This document shows, one piece after another, positions 1 through 7,889 of a stretch of DNA of 64,000 nt. A program made the translations under genes and the position numbers. Under the pieces are notes generated by a model. The model did not search any database, had not been told where the DNA came from, and saw only the letters and a program-made list of their open reading frames with translations. This stretch comes from JBBSAT01 sp044223665 (GTDB taxonomy: Bacteria > Myxococcota_A > Polyangia > Polyangiales > Sandaracinaceae), in the NCBI GenBank assembly GCA_044223665.1, contig JBGALT010000024.1, positions 1 through 64,000 of the forward strand. The letters are read 5' to 3'. Every line of letters starts with the position of its first letter. The first letter of the stretch is position 1.

Positions 1-390
1 CGGACTACCCCCAGAAGCGGCGGGCACGGGGGGGCGACGAGCGCCCGCGTTGGCGCCGCCGTTCGCGCGCGATGCGGTAGCGAGGAGCGCCCCCCGTGAC
101 CGCCGCCATCGCGAAGGCGACTGATGGGCGGAGCTCGATCGAGCGCGCCCGCCTATCGCAGCGGCCCGTTCCGACACCACCTTCGCAGTCCCTCTCCCCG
201 ACCCTCTCCCGCTCCCGCGGGAGAGGGAGTCGCTCATCTCGACGCAGCGGTCGCCGAGCAGATCGGGTGCGCGAGGGCAGAGCCCTCGCCTGCTCGCCGA
301 AGCGGCGCAGCCGCCGCTGTCAACGCTCGCGTAGTCCAGCGCGCCGCGCCGCGGCGCACCGTTGCGCGCCGCGCGATGCGGGTCACGCTC
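1..390. repeat. Degenerate dispersed repeat block (left copy)
   Basis: No convincing gene. The block carries the same modules as the array at 48.0-50.1 kb: gcgatgcggtagcgagg from 69, then a stretch ending in the hairpin at 202-227, then a GC-rich segment with ctcgccgaagcggcgcag near 294. It is closest to the last array copy (49.90-50.10 kb), including the same hairpin sequence. The open frames through it are antisense or low-complexity Arg/Ser-rich translations and are not supported as genes. Confidence 0.7.
202..227. repeat. REP-like hairpin
   Basis: Perfect 11-bp inverted repeat, ccctctcccgc and gcgggagaggg, around a 4-base loop (tccc). The identical hairpin recurs at 50042-50067. Similar CCCTCTCCC/GGGAGAGGG extragenic palindromes are common in proteobacterial genomes; that parallel is from general knowledge. 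Confidence 0.75.
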
Positions 391-397
391 ACGGGAC

Positions 398-907
398 ATG
401 CACGTCGATCCGCACGAGGTGCTCCCGGCCGGCCGATCGCGCGAGACGCGCATCCGCCGCGACGCGCGTGGCCGCTGGTGGAACGGTGAGGACGAGATCA
501 CCCACCCGATGCTGGTGCGCGCGTTCGATGCCTGGATCGAGAAGACGGACGACGGCCGCTACTGCCTCAAGAACGACATCAACTGGGCCTACGTCACCAT
601 CGAAGGCGCGCCCATCGACGTCCGCGCGTGCCGGCTCGAGCGCGAGGGAGGGCGCGTCGTCGCGTGCCGGCTCGCGCTCTCCGACGGGCGAGAGGAAGCC
701 CTCGCCCTCGAGACGTTGCGCGAGAGCGCGACCGACGACGCCCTCTACTGCGACGTCCGCGGCGGGGCGCTGCCGGCGCGCTTCGACACCCACGCCGCGC
801 TGCAGCTCGAGGACGCGCTCGTCGAGACCGAGCACGGCCTCGCGATCCAGATCGGAGCTCGCTCGTTCGTGCCGCCGCGCGTCGAGGATCCGCTCCGCTC
901 CACGTGA
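398..907 (+). CDS. DUF1285-like protein
   Basis: A 169-residue soluble protein with no signal peptide. The N-terminal half (about residues 15-75) follows the DUF1285 pattern: an Arg-rich strand, DxxGRWW, a short turn, a helix LVRAFDAWI, DGRYCL, then an acidic strand ending in EGAPIDV. Members of this family are uncharacterised, so no function is assigned. I chose the ATG at 398 because upstream in-frame codons translate repeat DNA. There is no obvious Shine-Dalgarno. The gene stands alone between the repeat block and a convergent lipoprotein gene. Family assignment is by pattern only. Confidence 0.65.
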   Translation: MHVDPHEVLPAGRSRETRIRRDARGRWWNGEDEITHPMLVRAFDAWIEKTDDGRYCLKNDINWAYVTIEGAPIDVRACRLEREGGRVVACRLALSDGREEALALETLRESATDDALYCDVRGGALPARFDTHAALQLEDALVETEHGLAIQIGARSFVPPRVEDPLRST

Positions 908-916
908 CCGACGCGA

Positions 917-1363
917 TCAGTCGGTCGGGTCTTCGCTCGCACCGGTCGTCGCGAAGTCGGCCCCGGGCGAGACCGGCACGGTGGGCGCCGAGTGCAGGAC
1001 CGCGACGATGGTGTGCATCGGCGCGATGCCGACCACGGCGTCGACCCGGATCTCGACGAAGTCGTCGAGGGCGCGCACGACCTGCGCCGGCACGATCCCG
1101 CCCGCGTGCGCGACGAGGACCCAGTCGTCGACGTCGAACGTCGGCGCCGAGAGCGACGTCTCGAGCACCCAGATCTCGCGCCCGTCGTTGGTGTGGACGA
1201 GCATGTGGCCCTCGTAGGGGCCGTCGATCGTCTCGCCGAGCGTGTCGGCCTGCTCGCCCGCGATCGCGACCCGCCGCGTCTCGCGGATGGGCGGCGGGGC
1301 GGGCGGGGCGCCGCACGCGGATCCGAGCAGCGCGAGCGAGAGCAGAGCGATCGGCCTCTTCAT
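917..1363 (-). CDS. Small predicted lipoprotein
   Basis: A 148-residue protein opening with a lipoprotein signal: MKRP, a hydrophobic stretch and a lipobox ending G-S-A-C17, followed by a Pro-rich linker. The mature part is beta-rich, with two short modules that each contain a GR/DW strand pattern followed by I/V-rich strands, which might be SH3-like; I cannot name a family. It is convergent with the DUF1285-like gene (9-nt gap) and divergent from the thioredoxin-fold gene at 1466. Likely attached to the periplasmic side of a membrane. Function unknown. Confidence 0.7.
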   Translation of the reverse strand: MKRPIALLSLALLGSACGAPPAPPPIRETRRVAIAGEQADTLGETIDGPYEGHMLVHTNDGREIWVLETSLSAPTFDVDDWVLVAHAGGIVPAQVVRALDDFVEIRVDAVVGIAPMHTIVAVLHSAPTVPVSPGADFATTGASEDPTD

Positions 1364-1465
1364 GCTGGCTACGTTCGCACGCGGCGAGGCCGGAAGGTAG
1401 CGCTCTCGGCGCGCCCTACGCGAACCGTGGCCGGGGCCCGCGGGGTCTGGTACATCGCTCCTCTC

Positions 1466-2116
1466 ATGGCCAGCGTCCCTCTCGCCCCGTCCCGTCGCCG
1501 CGCCACGCTCGAGCGTGCGGACGTGGTCGCTGCGGCCCTGGTCCTGCTCGTGGGCGGCCCGCTCGTGTACACGTTCGCCAGCGCCTTCGTCGACGGAGAG
1601 ACGCGCCGCCACGAGGCGCCCCTCCGCGCGCTCTTCGGCTCGTCGGTCTACGACCAGCTCGTGCACGGCGAGCCGATCCCGCAGCACTACCTGGGCAACG
1701 ACCGGCTGGCGCCCGACTTCACGCTCACCGATCAGCACGGCCAGCCGTGGTCGCTCCACGATCATCGCGGGCACGTGGTGGTGATGAACTTCTGGACGAC
1801 CACCTGCGGGCCCTGCGTCGAAGAGATGCCCACGCTCGTGGACCTCGCACGCATCGCCGAGGACCGAGGCGACTTCGAGCTCGTCACGGTCTCGGTCGAC
1901 CGCTCCTTCGACACCGTGCGGACCGTCGTCCCCGACGACTCGGGGCTCGTGGTGCTCCTCGACGCCGATCGACACATCACGCGCGACATCTACGGCACGC
2001 GCCTGTTCCCCGAGACGTGGATCATCGATCCGCGCGGCGTCATCCGCGCCCGGGTCGATGCGGCGCGCGACTGGGCGAGCGGCATCTCGCTCGACGCGAT
2101 CCGCTCCTTCATGTGA
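1466..2116 (+). CDS. Membrane-anchored TlpA/ResA-like thioredoxin-fold protein
   Basis: 216 residues. Positively charged N-terminus, one membrane segment (about residues 19-40), then a periplasmic thioredoxin fold of the AhpC-TSA/TlpA type (about 82-216). The redox motif C114-G-P-C117 lies in NFWTTTCGPC, and the FPETWIIDP segment supplies the expected cis-proline. Such proteins reduce disulfides in the envelope, for example in cytochrome c maturation, but the partner here is unknown and no cytochrome genes are adjacent. The ATG at 1466 places the signal anchor correctly; a TACATC sequence lies 9 nt upstream. Confidence 0.85.
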   Translation: MASVPLAPSRRRATLERADVVAAALVLLVGGPLVYTFASAFVDGETRRHEAPLRALFGSSVYDQLVHGEPIPQHYLGNDRLAPDFTLTDQHGQPWSLHDHRGHVVVMNFWTTTCGPCVEEMPTLVDLARIAEDRGDFELVTVSVDRSFDTVRTVVPDDSGLVVLLDADRHITRDIYGTRLFPETWIIDPRGVIRARVDAARDWASGISLDAIRSFM

Positions 2117-2185
2117 GGGGACGACGACGCGTTCACTCTCGGCGAGGCTCAAGGCCAGCCCGAGATCGGACGAAGCTTCGTGGGC

Positions 2186-2545
2186 ATGCCCCCGACGTCG
2201 CCGACGCACGCGCTCTTCGACCTCGCTGATCTGACGCGCCGCGTGGGTGGCGACACGGCGCTCGCGCACGACGTCCTGGTTGCCGTGATCGACGACTCGC
2301 GCCGCTTGATGCACGACATCGAGTCGGCCGCGGCCGCCGCCGACGTCCGCGGGCTCCGCCATGCCGCGCACACGATGAAGGGCTGCGTGGCGAACGTCGC
2401 GGCACGCGAGCTCACCGCGCGCGCGGCGGAGCTGGAAGACCTGACGTCTCATGCCGATGCGGCCGCGTGCGCGAAGCTCGTCCCAGCGCTCCGCGCTCTC
2501 TTCGACCAGGTCCACGCCGGGCTCGCCGCTGCGGCGCGACAGTGA
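2186..2545 (+). CDS. HPt domain protein (phosphotransfer)
   Basis: 119 residues forming a single histidine phosphotransfer four-helix domain. The phospho-accepting histidine is H62 in the HTMKG motif, with the usual small residues after it and Leu-rich helices on both sides. HPt proteins shuttle phosphoryl groups between hybrid kinases and response regulators in the cytoplasm. No kinase or receiver gene is adjacent, so its partners lie elsewhere. An in-frame GTG at 2180 is an alternative start; neither has a clear Shine-Dalgarno. Confidence 0.8.
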   Translation: MPPTSPTHALFDLADLTRRVGGDTALAHDVLVAVIDDSRRLMHDIESAAAAADVRGLRHAAHTMKGCVANVAARELTARAAELEDLTSHADAAACAKLVPALRALFDQVHAGLAAAARQ

Positions 2546-2628
2546 GGGCGTACGCGCGGCCCGCGACGTCGTCGTTGCCGCCACACGGGCATTGAACACC
2601 GGGCCGATCGGCGTTAGGAGGCTCGGTC

Positions 2629-3279
2629 ATGGCGCCCATGGCGAGCCGAGAAGCACAGAGGCTGCGTACCCGGAGGCGCATCTACGAGTCGGCCCTGGCG
2701 ATCTTCCGCCGCGACGGAGTCGTCGAGTGTCGCACCGACGACATCGCGAGCGCCGCCGGAGTCAGCCGCGGCGCCTTCTACTTCCACTTCCCGACCAAGG
2801 AGCACGTCCTGCAGGAACGGATGCGGGAGACCGAAGGCATCATCTGCGACAAGCTCGACGCCCTCGAGGCCGCCACGCCCATCGATCGGGTCCTCGCGAC
2901 CGTGAACCGCGCGCTCGCCGACATCTGGGAGCCCGATCCCAAGCTCCTGCCGGAGCTGGTGGCGGTCGCGCTCCGCGTGACCGCGCTGACCATGCACGAC
3001 AAGGAGGCGACCCCGCTGCGCTCGTTGCTCGCGCGGCGCTTCCAGGACGCCGGCGCACGTGGCGAGCTGGGCACCCGCGTGCCGGCCGAGGTGCTCGGCG
3101 ATCTCTACCTCGGGAACACGCTCGCGGGGATGCTCGCTTGGTACGGCAACCCGGCGCTCCCGCTCGTGAGCGTGCTCGACGCCGTCACCGACCTGTTCTG
3201 GTCGGGCGCTCGACATCCGCCGCTCCCGGAGCCGGCCCTGCCGGCCAAGCCGAGCGCGCCACCGAAGAAGAAGCGCTGA
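2629..3279 (+). CDS. TetR/AcrR family transcriptional regulator
   Basis: 216 residues. The N-terminal TetR helix-turn-helix spans about residues 10-58, with RRRIYESALAIFRRDG, the recognition region AAGVSRGAFYFHF and the following KEHVL helix. The C-terminal two thirds form a helical ligand domain that ends in a Pro/Lys tail. The start is supported by GGAGG seven bases upstream. It ends 24 nt from the convergent Rieske gene. It is a candidate repressor of the sterol-like operon, whose far promoter (6.6 kb) carries two short palindromes; that link is inference from proximity. Confidence 0.88.
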   Translation: MAPMASREAQRLRTRRRIYESALAIFRRDGVVECRTDDIASAAGVSRGAFYFHFPTKEHVLQERMRETEGIICDKLDALEAATPIDRVLATVNRALADIWEPDPKLLPELVAVALRVTALTMHDKEATPLRSLLARRFQDAGARGELGTRVPAEVLGDLYLGNTLAGMLAWYGNPALPLVSVLDAVTDLFWSGARHPPLPEPALPAKPSAPPKKKR

Positions 3280-3303
3280 AGGTCGAGCGAGCTGCGTGAC
3301 CGG

Positions 3304-4872
3304 TCAGGCCGGGAAGAGCGTGCGCATCTTCATCGCCAACGGCACGCTGCCGCGGATCTTGCCGCCTCCGATCGTGAACGCGCGCGCTCCGTCGAGCTCG
3401 CCGTTCACGACGCGGACGTAGGACGAAGCGTCGATCACCAGCGCGACGTGCGGCGAGGGGTGCGCGCCGGGGACGAGCGTCAGCTGACCCTCTCTGACGC
3501 GCGCATGGAACGTGCGCCCATCGGCGCCACCGAGCTCCCACTGGAACACCGCATCGACGCCGCGGGCGGCGCCCGGCACGAAGCGGTCGGCGAGCGTGTC
3601 GAAGTAGTCGGACACGTCGCGCACCGGCCGGCTCGACCGGGTGGGAGCGGGGCTCGTCGGCTCGGGCGAGCGGGGGCCGGCCTCGCTCGCCAGGACCGGC
3701 TCGAGGTCGTCGTGCGGTGGGTGAGGCCGTCGCCAGGCGACGAGCGTGTCGCGCACGCGCGCCCAGAGGCGTGCGAGAGGAACGTCGGGACGGCTCGACG
3801 CGATCTCGGGCTCGGGCGGCGCCGCGCTCGCGGCCGGCTCCTCGCGCGGCGCGCTCGACGCGAGCGGCTCCGGGTAGAACTGGGCACACCATCGGCGGTA
3901 TCCGCCGATCGGGCCATCACCCTTGGCGAGCTGGGGACGAGCGAGGTAGCGCTTGTTCTCCCAGATCGGAAAGTCCTTGGCGAAGTCCTCCACGTAGGCG
4001 CGGTGGAAGAGCGTGGCGAGCTCCTCGGTGAACGCGGGGTCGTCGCCGGCGCGGACGTGCACGATGCCGCGGATGTCCACCCGCTCCTCGTCGATCGGCG
4101 TGACGTAGATCCGCTGCCGCGCCCGCACCCCGACGTTGCGCACGTGCGTCTCGACGACGACCCAGCCGAGCCCACGCAAGGTGACCTCGAGGTGCACGTC
4201 GTTCAGCAGATCGGGCATCCCGACGATCTCGCCCGGCGCCTCGAACTCCACCTCCACGCGCATGCGCTCGTGATCCATCTCGGGCTTGCCGCGCAGGCGC
4301 GCTCCGCGCCCGGCGTGGATCGGACCGATGTGGGCGACGTCGACCGTGTTCTCGAAGATCTCCTGCGGGTGCGTGGTGAGACCGCGCCAGAGGACCGTGC
4401 GACCCTCCGTCCACCCCTGCTCGTCGAGCGTGGGCAGAGCCCAGGGCGCGAGCGTGCCCGAGGGATCGAAGAACGCGTGGACGACGCCGTTCTGCTCGAT
4501 CACCGGGAGCGTCTCGAGGCGTGCCGAGCGCGGGATCACGCCCGAGTAGGGGATCTCGTCGCACGCGCCGTCGGGCCCGAAGCGCCACCGGTGGAACGGA
4601 CATCGGAGCGCGTCGCCCTCGACGACTCCGCCGCAGCCCAGATGCGCGCCGAGGTGGGGACAGTACGCGCCCGCGACCGTCACGAGGCCCGAGGCGCCTC
4701 GGTAGGCCACCAGCTCGCGGCCGAAGTAGCGCAGCGTCCGGATCTCGCCGGAAGGCAGGTCGCTCGAGAACGCGACCACGAACCAGCCGCGCGGGATCCC
4801 GAGCGCACCGAAGCGTGCCTCGCGAGGCGCCTGGTCCGGACGGGCCTGCACGCGGATCTGCGGAGGGCTCAT
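3304..4872 (-). CDS. Rieske oxygenase fused to an SCP2 sterol-carrier domain
   Basis: 522 residues. The Rieske [2Fe-2S] domain (about 25-135) has C71-x-H73 and C91-x2-H94. The catalytic domain follows with the mononuclear iron motif D178-x2-H181-x4-H186 inside ENTVDVAHIGPIH. The layout resembles the KshA/DAF-36/Neverland and SdmA oxygenases that act on steroids. A variable Pro/Ala/Ser linker (about 355-415) leads to a C-terminal SCP2 domain (about 415-522) of the kind that binds sterols or acyl lipids. The start overlaps the upstream stop by 4 nt (ATGA), so it is translationally coupled to the membrane-protein gene. The substrate is not proven; sterol or another hydrophobic polycyclic lipid is the best guess. 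An electron-donating reductase is not encoded nearby. Confidence 0.88.
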   Translation of the reverse strand: MSPPQIRVQARPDQAPREARFGALGIPRGWFVVAFSSDLPSGEIRTLRYFGRELVAYRGASGLVTVAGAYCPHLGAHLGCGGVVEGDALRCPFHRWRFGPDGACDEIPYSGVIPRSARLETLPVIEQNGVVHAFFDPSGTLAPWALPTLDEQGWTEGRTVLWRGLTTHPQEIFENTVDVAHIGPIHAGRGARLRGKPEMDHERMRVEVEFEAPGEIVGMPDLLNDVHLEVTLRGLGWVVVETHVRNVGVRARQRIYVTPIDEERVDIRGIVHVRAGDDPAFTEELATLFHRAYVEDFAKDFPIWENKRYLARPQLAKGDGPIGGYRRWCAQFYPEPLASSAPREEPAASAAPPEPEIASSRPDVPLARLWARVRDTLVAWRRPHPPHDDLEPVLASEAGPRSPEPTSPAPTRSSRPVRDVSDYFDTLADRFVPGAARGVDAVFQWELGGADGRTFHARVREGQLTLVPGAHPSPHVALVIDASSYVRVVNGELDGARAFTIGGGKIRGSVPLAMKMRTLFPA

Positions 4873-5843
4873 GGCTCGGCTCCGGGCACTGCGGCGCCGG
4901 GCGTGGCGGCCGGCGCGGGCGCCGGACGGCGCAGCGGCAGGCGCGTCGCGAGGAGCACGAGCCCGCCGAGCGCGAGCGCGCTCCACGCGATTCGCTCCCC
5001 GCCATCGGGAATGGCGCCCCCGGACGACTCGAGCGCCAGCACGACGAGCGAGACGAGCGGCACGAGGCCGGCGGCGAGCGCGAGCACGGGCTCGGTGGGA
5101 CGGCGCTCACCGCGCGAGAGCAGGGCGAGCGCGACGCAGACGCCGACGTGACCGGCCACGATCGCTCCTTCCGAGACGCCGAGCGCGTGCACCGCGTGGA
5201 AGGGCAGGAAGCCGAGCACGCCGAGCACGATCACGAGCGAGCCCAGCGGCAGCGCGAGGGCCGCGGCCAGCGCGAACGGCCGCTTCTCGAGCCGCGACCA
5301 CGTCCCGCGGACGATCGCGACCGAGACGGCACCGAACACGAGGTACCAGTAGTACGAGGTGACCGGGACTCCGAGCCAGCGAAAGGCGAGGGTCGGATCG
5401 CCGTCGAGCCACCGCCACCACCCGGTGGGCACGCCCGCGAGGTCGAAGGGGACGTCGATGAGGCACATGGCCAGGCCCGCCACGAGCGCCTCGACCCACC
5501 CGCGCGCCCCGAGGCGCTGTGCGAGCCACGTCCCGGCGCACATGAACGTGCCGTAGAGGCCGGTCACGTAGAGCGGGAGCTGCCCGTCCACGAGCTGCAC
5601 CGTGAAGCGAGCGTGCTCGTAGTTGTGGAGGAACGCGAAGGCGACCAGCTCCATCTGCACGCCGTACGACGTCAGGAGGATCCACTCGAAGAGCGGCTTG
5701 CGATCGCCGGCCCGGGCACGCGCGATCGCGTGCCCGAGGACGAGCACGCTCGCGAGGAGCACGGCGAGCTCGAGCGCGAGCTGATGCCACGGGCGCCCGA
5801 AGGGGCTCGAGAAGGCCAGGAGGCCCAGGCTCGTGTCTCTCAC
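4869..5843 (-). CDS. Polytopic membrane protein of the sterol-like operon
   Basis: 324 residues with roughly eight to nine hydrophobic segments. Conserved-looking polar features lie between helices: LLTSYGVQMELVAFAFLHNYEH, a GWWRW loop and TSYYWYL. It resembles uncharacterised integral membrane proteins and distantly the polytopic carotenoid hydratases, but I cannot assign a family. The GTG start at 5843 overlaps the upstream TGA, and its own stop overlaps the Rieske start, so it is the middle gene of a tightly coupled trio. It may anchor, transport or modify the lipid handled by its neighbours. Confidence 0.8.
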   Translation of the reverse strand: MRDTSLGLLAFSSPFGRPWHQLALELAVLLASVLVLGHAIARARAGDRKPLFEWILLTSYGVQMELVAFAFLHNYEHARFTVQLVDGQLPLYVTGLYGTFMCAGTWLAQRLGARGWVEALVAGLAMCLIDVPFDLAGVPTGWWRWLDGDPTLAFRWLGVPVTSYYWYLVFGAVSVAIVRGTWSRLEKRPFALAAALALPLGSLVIVLGVLGFLPFHAVHALGVSEGAIVAGHVGVCVALALLSRGERRPTEPVLALAAGLVPLVSLVVLALESSGGAIPDGGERIAWSALALGGLVLLATRLPLRRPAPAPAATPGAAVPGAEP

Positions 5844-6607
5844 GGCTCGACCTCCTCGGCGGTGGGGATGCGGACGTCGGGATGGGCCGCGGGTCGCGCC
5901 GTCGCGTGCACCGTGCCGTGCAGCCGATCGAAGACCTGGGTGTGGTGGCCGTAGTTGCAGTGGAAGAAGACGTGGTGGTCGTCGTGGAAGCGGTTGCTCT
6001 CGTGCAGCGGCAGTGGCCAGCGCACGTCGATGCCCGCGTGGTCGACCATGCCGACGAGGTAGGTGTACGCGACGACCAGCACGTACACGGCCCAGTGCAC
6101 GGGCACGACGAGCGCCGGCAGCAGCACGAAGAACGCGAACACCAGGAACTCGATCGGGTGCACGGCGGTCGTGGTGAACACGGTCGGCGCGACGTAGCGG
6201 TGGTGCCAGCGGTGGACGTGCTTGAAGAGCCAGGGGCGGTGGAGCAGGCGGTGGCTGTAGTAGAGGCCGGCGTCGATGACGAAGAACGAGACGACGCCGC
6301 TCGCCACGAGCCACGGAAGCCCGAGCGCCAGCGGATCGGAGTAGAGCGTGGAGTAGCCGCCGCGGAGCACGTGCCAGGCGAAGGTGCCGCCGAGCACCGC
6401 GCCGACGACCATGTTCAGCGAGCCGAGCCAGAACGCGTGGCGCGAGAGGGCGGGCGTGAGGAAGCGGCGCGGCTGGAGCTTCCACTCGGCAGCCCGATCC
6501 CGACGGCGAACGTAGTAGGCGCGGTGGACGAGCCCGCCGATCCCCCAGAACGTCGCGAGCGAGACGCCCACCGACACGGCGATGCAGAGCGCGAGCGTCG
6601 TGTCCAC
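5840..6607 (-). CDS. Fatty acid hydroxylase / sterol desaturase family enzyme
   Basis: 255 residues with four or more membrane helices and the di-iron histidine boxes of the FA_hydroxylase (ERG3/SUR2/ERG25) superfamily: H119-R-x2-H123, H132-x2-H135-H136, H150-P, and a late HDDHH...H cluster near residues 205-220. These enzymes hydroxylate or desaturate sterols, fatty acids, sphingoid bases or carotenoids at the cytoplasmic membrane. First gene of the operon with the membrane protein and the Rieske-SCP2 protein. The start is a GTG at 6607. No good Shine-Dalgarno is present, and -35-like TTGACA with a weak TCAGAT -10 would put transcription almost at the start codon. Confidence 0.85.
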   Translation of the reverse strand: MDTTLALCIAVSVGVSLATFWGIGGLVHRAYYVRRRDRAAEWKLQPRRFLTPALSRHAFWLGSLNMVVGAVLGGTFAWHVLRGGYSTLYSDPLALGLPWLVASGVVSFFVIDAGLYYSHRLLHRPWLFKHVHRWHHRYVAPTVFTTTAVHPIEFLVFAFFVLLPALVVPVHWAVYVLVVAYTYLVGMVDHAGIDVRWPLPLHESNRFHDDHHVFFHCNYGHHTQVFDRLHGTVHATARPAAHPDVRIPTAEEVEP

Positions 6608-6615
6608 GCCCTCAT

Positions 6616-6648
6616 CTGACTTTCGTCAGTGGCACTTGTCAATGACAA
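6616..6648 (-). promoter_or_regulatory. Twin palindromes in the promoter of the sterol-like operon
   Basis: Two inverted repeats lie just upstream of the 6607 start: CTGAC-tttc-GTCAG (6616-6629) and TTGTC-aat-GACAA (6636-6648). Read on the minus strand, TTGACA at about 6638-6643 is a good -35 and overlaps the second palindrome, so a dimeric repressor bound here would block transcription. The TetR at 2629 is a candidate binder; this is inference. Confidence 0.55.
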
Positions 6649-6711
6649 ACGCCAACGAGGCGTTTTGCGACCCATGGGTCGCATCCGGGAGCTCGGTCGC
6701 ACCTCGGAGCG

Positions 6712-7101
6712 TCAGAGCGGGTCCTCGTCCCAGACCAGCGGGGGCCGGTGCCGGAGGAATGCGCGCACGGCGGCCGCGTCGTGGCTCGAGAGCGCCTCGA
6801 ACTGGATGCCGATCCCGGGCGACGTCTCGCAGTCGACGCCGCGCGTCCAGCGCACGATGCCGCGCACGCGCACCTCGTGGCTCGTCGGCAGCGTGAAGAC
6901 CAGGTCCACGTGGCTGCCGCGCGGCACCGAGGCGTGGGTGGCCACGAAGAGCCCGCCCTCGCCGATGTCCTCGCTGAGCCCGGCGAAGAAGTGGGTCTCC
7001 GAGTAGAGGCTGACGTCGACCGCGAGCCTGGTTCGCGGTGTGTGGCGACGCTCGTCGTGGGCGACGACCTCGTGGGTCTGGGTCGGGGCGATCTCGGTCA
7101 T
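6712..7101 (-). CDS. PilZ domain protein
   Basis: 129 residues, almost entirely one PilZ domain. The cyclic-di-GMP-binding signature is present as an R-x3-R type motif (ERRHTPRTR, about 18-26) and a D-x-G-E-G-G segment (DIGEGGLFVAT, about 44-54). The form resembles the PilZ subfamily that is greatly expanded in myxobacteria. It probably acts as a soluble c-di-GMP receptor. It is the last gene of the minus-strand signalling operon, 47 nt below the secreted-protein gene, and ends a cascade containing a c-di-GMP phosphodiesterase and a kinase-PilZ protein. A GGAG sequence precedes the ATG. Confidence 0.88.
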   Translation of the reverse strand: MTEIAPTQTHEVVAHDERRHTPRTRLAVDVSLYSETHFFAGLSEDIGEGGLFVATHASVPRGSHVDLVFTLPTSHEVRVRGIVRWTRGVDCETSPGIGIQFEALSSHDAAAVRAFLRHRPPLVWDEDPL

Positions 7102-7148
7102 GGGTCTCCTCTTGCGGCTCGCGGGCGGTCGTCGGGACGAGGCACCAT

Positions 7149-7889
7149 TCAGATCCGGAACCCCAGGGCGGCACCCACCGTGGGGCCGAACGCGTGGCGA
7201 GAGAGCGAGTCGGCGAGCCCGCTCGCGACCTCGCCCATCGCGCGCTGGGTCGCCTCGTCGCCCGCGCCGCCGATCGTGACGTGACGATCGAAGGCATGCG
7301 CCCACCCGATCGCGATGCGGAAGTAGACGTGCTCGATGGGCTCGCCTTGCCAGGCGAGCTCGCCGTGGATCGCGTCGATGACGACGTCGAGGCCGGCAGG
7401 ACCGCCGAGCGCGGCCGAGCCCGAGAGCTGGGCCATGTCGAGCGCGCGGTGCGTCCAGAGCATCGCGTAGCTCACGTCGAGCTCGATTCCGGGGCTGCCC
7501 GCCGGCCGGAGCCCGAGACCGACCTCGAAGAGCACGGCGTCGTTGAGCAGGAGCGAGGCAACCTGCGCGGTGCCTTCGTCGTAGACGCCCCAGCCGGTGC
7601 ACACGTCGTTGATGGCGTCCACGTAGGCGGCCGGAACGACCCCGCCTCCGACGCGGATGACGACGTGGCCCGGGACCTCGAAGCCACCCACCGCGCCGAC
7701 GACGAGCGGCAGGAGCGTCATCGCGTCGAGATCGAGCGAGAACTCGGGCCCTCCCGCGCTGGCTCCGGCCGAGGCGGCGGGAGCAGCGAGGGCGCGGCCC
7801 GTCTCCGGCTCGTCGGCCCGCGCGACGCTCGCGGCGAACAGGCTCGCCCCGATCGCCACGAGAGCGACGCTCTTGCGTACGCGGCTCAT
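7149..7889 (-). CDS. Secreted outer-membrane-like protein of the c-di-GMP operon
   Basis: 246 residues. A Sec signal peptide (about 1-24, cleavage after ASVARA) is followed by an Ala/Ser/Gly linker. The rest has alternating hydrophobic strands (FEVGLGLRPA, ELDVSYAMLW, VYFRIAIGWAHAF) and ends in LGFRI, a terminal aromatic/hydrophobic pattern seen in outer-membrane beta barrels. No family is recognised. Its ATG overlaps the TGA of the kinase-PilZ gene by 4 nt, so the two are co-translated. It may be the envelope output of the signalling operon, or simply a co-transcribed envelope protein. Confidence 0.72.
   Translation of the reverse strand: MSRVRKSVALVAIGASLFAASVARADEPETGRALAAPAASAGASAGGPEFSLDLDAMTLLPLVVGAVGGFEVPGHVVIRVGGGVVPAAYVDAINDVCTGWGVYDEGTAQVASLLLNDAVLFEVGLGLRPAGSPGIELDVSYAMLWTHRALDMAQLSGSAALGGPAGLDVVIDAIHGELAWQGEPIEHVYFRIAIGWAHAFDRHVTIGGAGDEATQRAMGEVASGLADSLSRHAFGPTVGAALGFRI

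Noticed and set aside
917..2599. Very long reading frames antisense to clear genes, here and across the window
   Set aside because: High GC makes all frames open; the translations are Arg/His-rich with no domain, and each lies opposite a gene with recognisable motifs.
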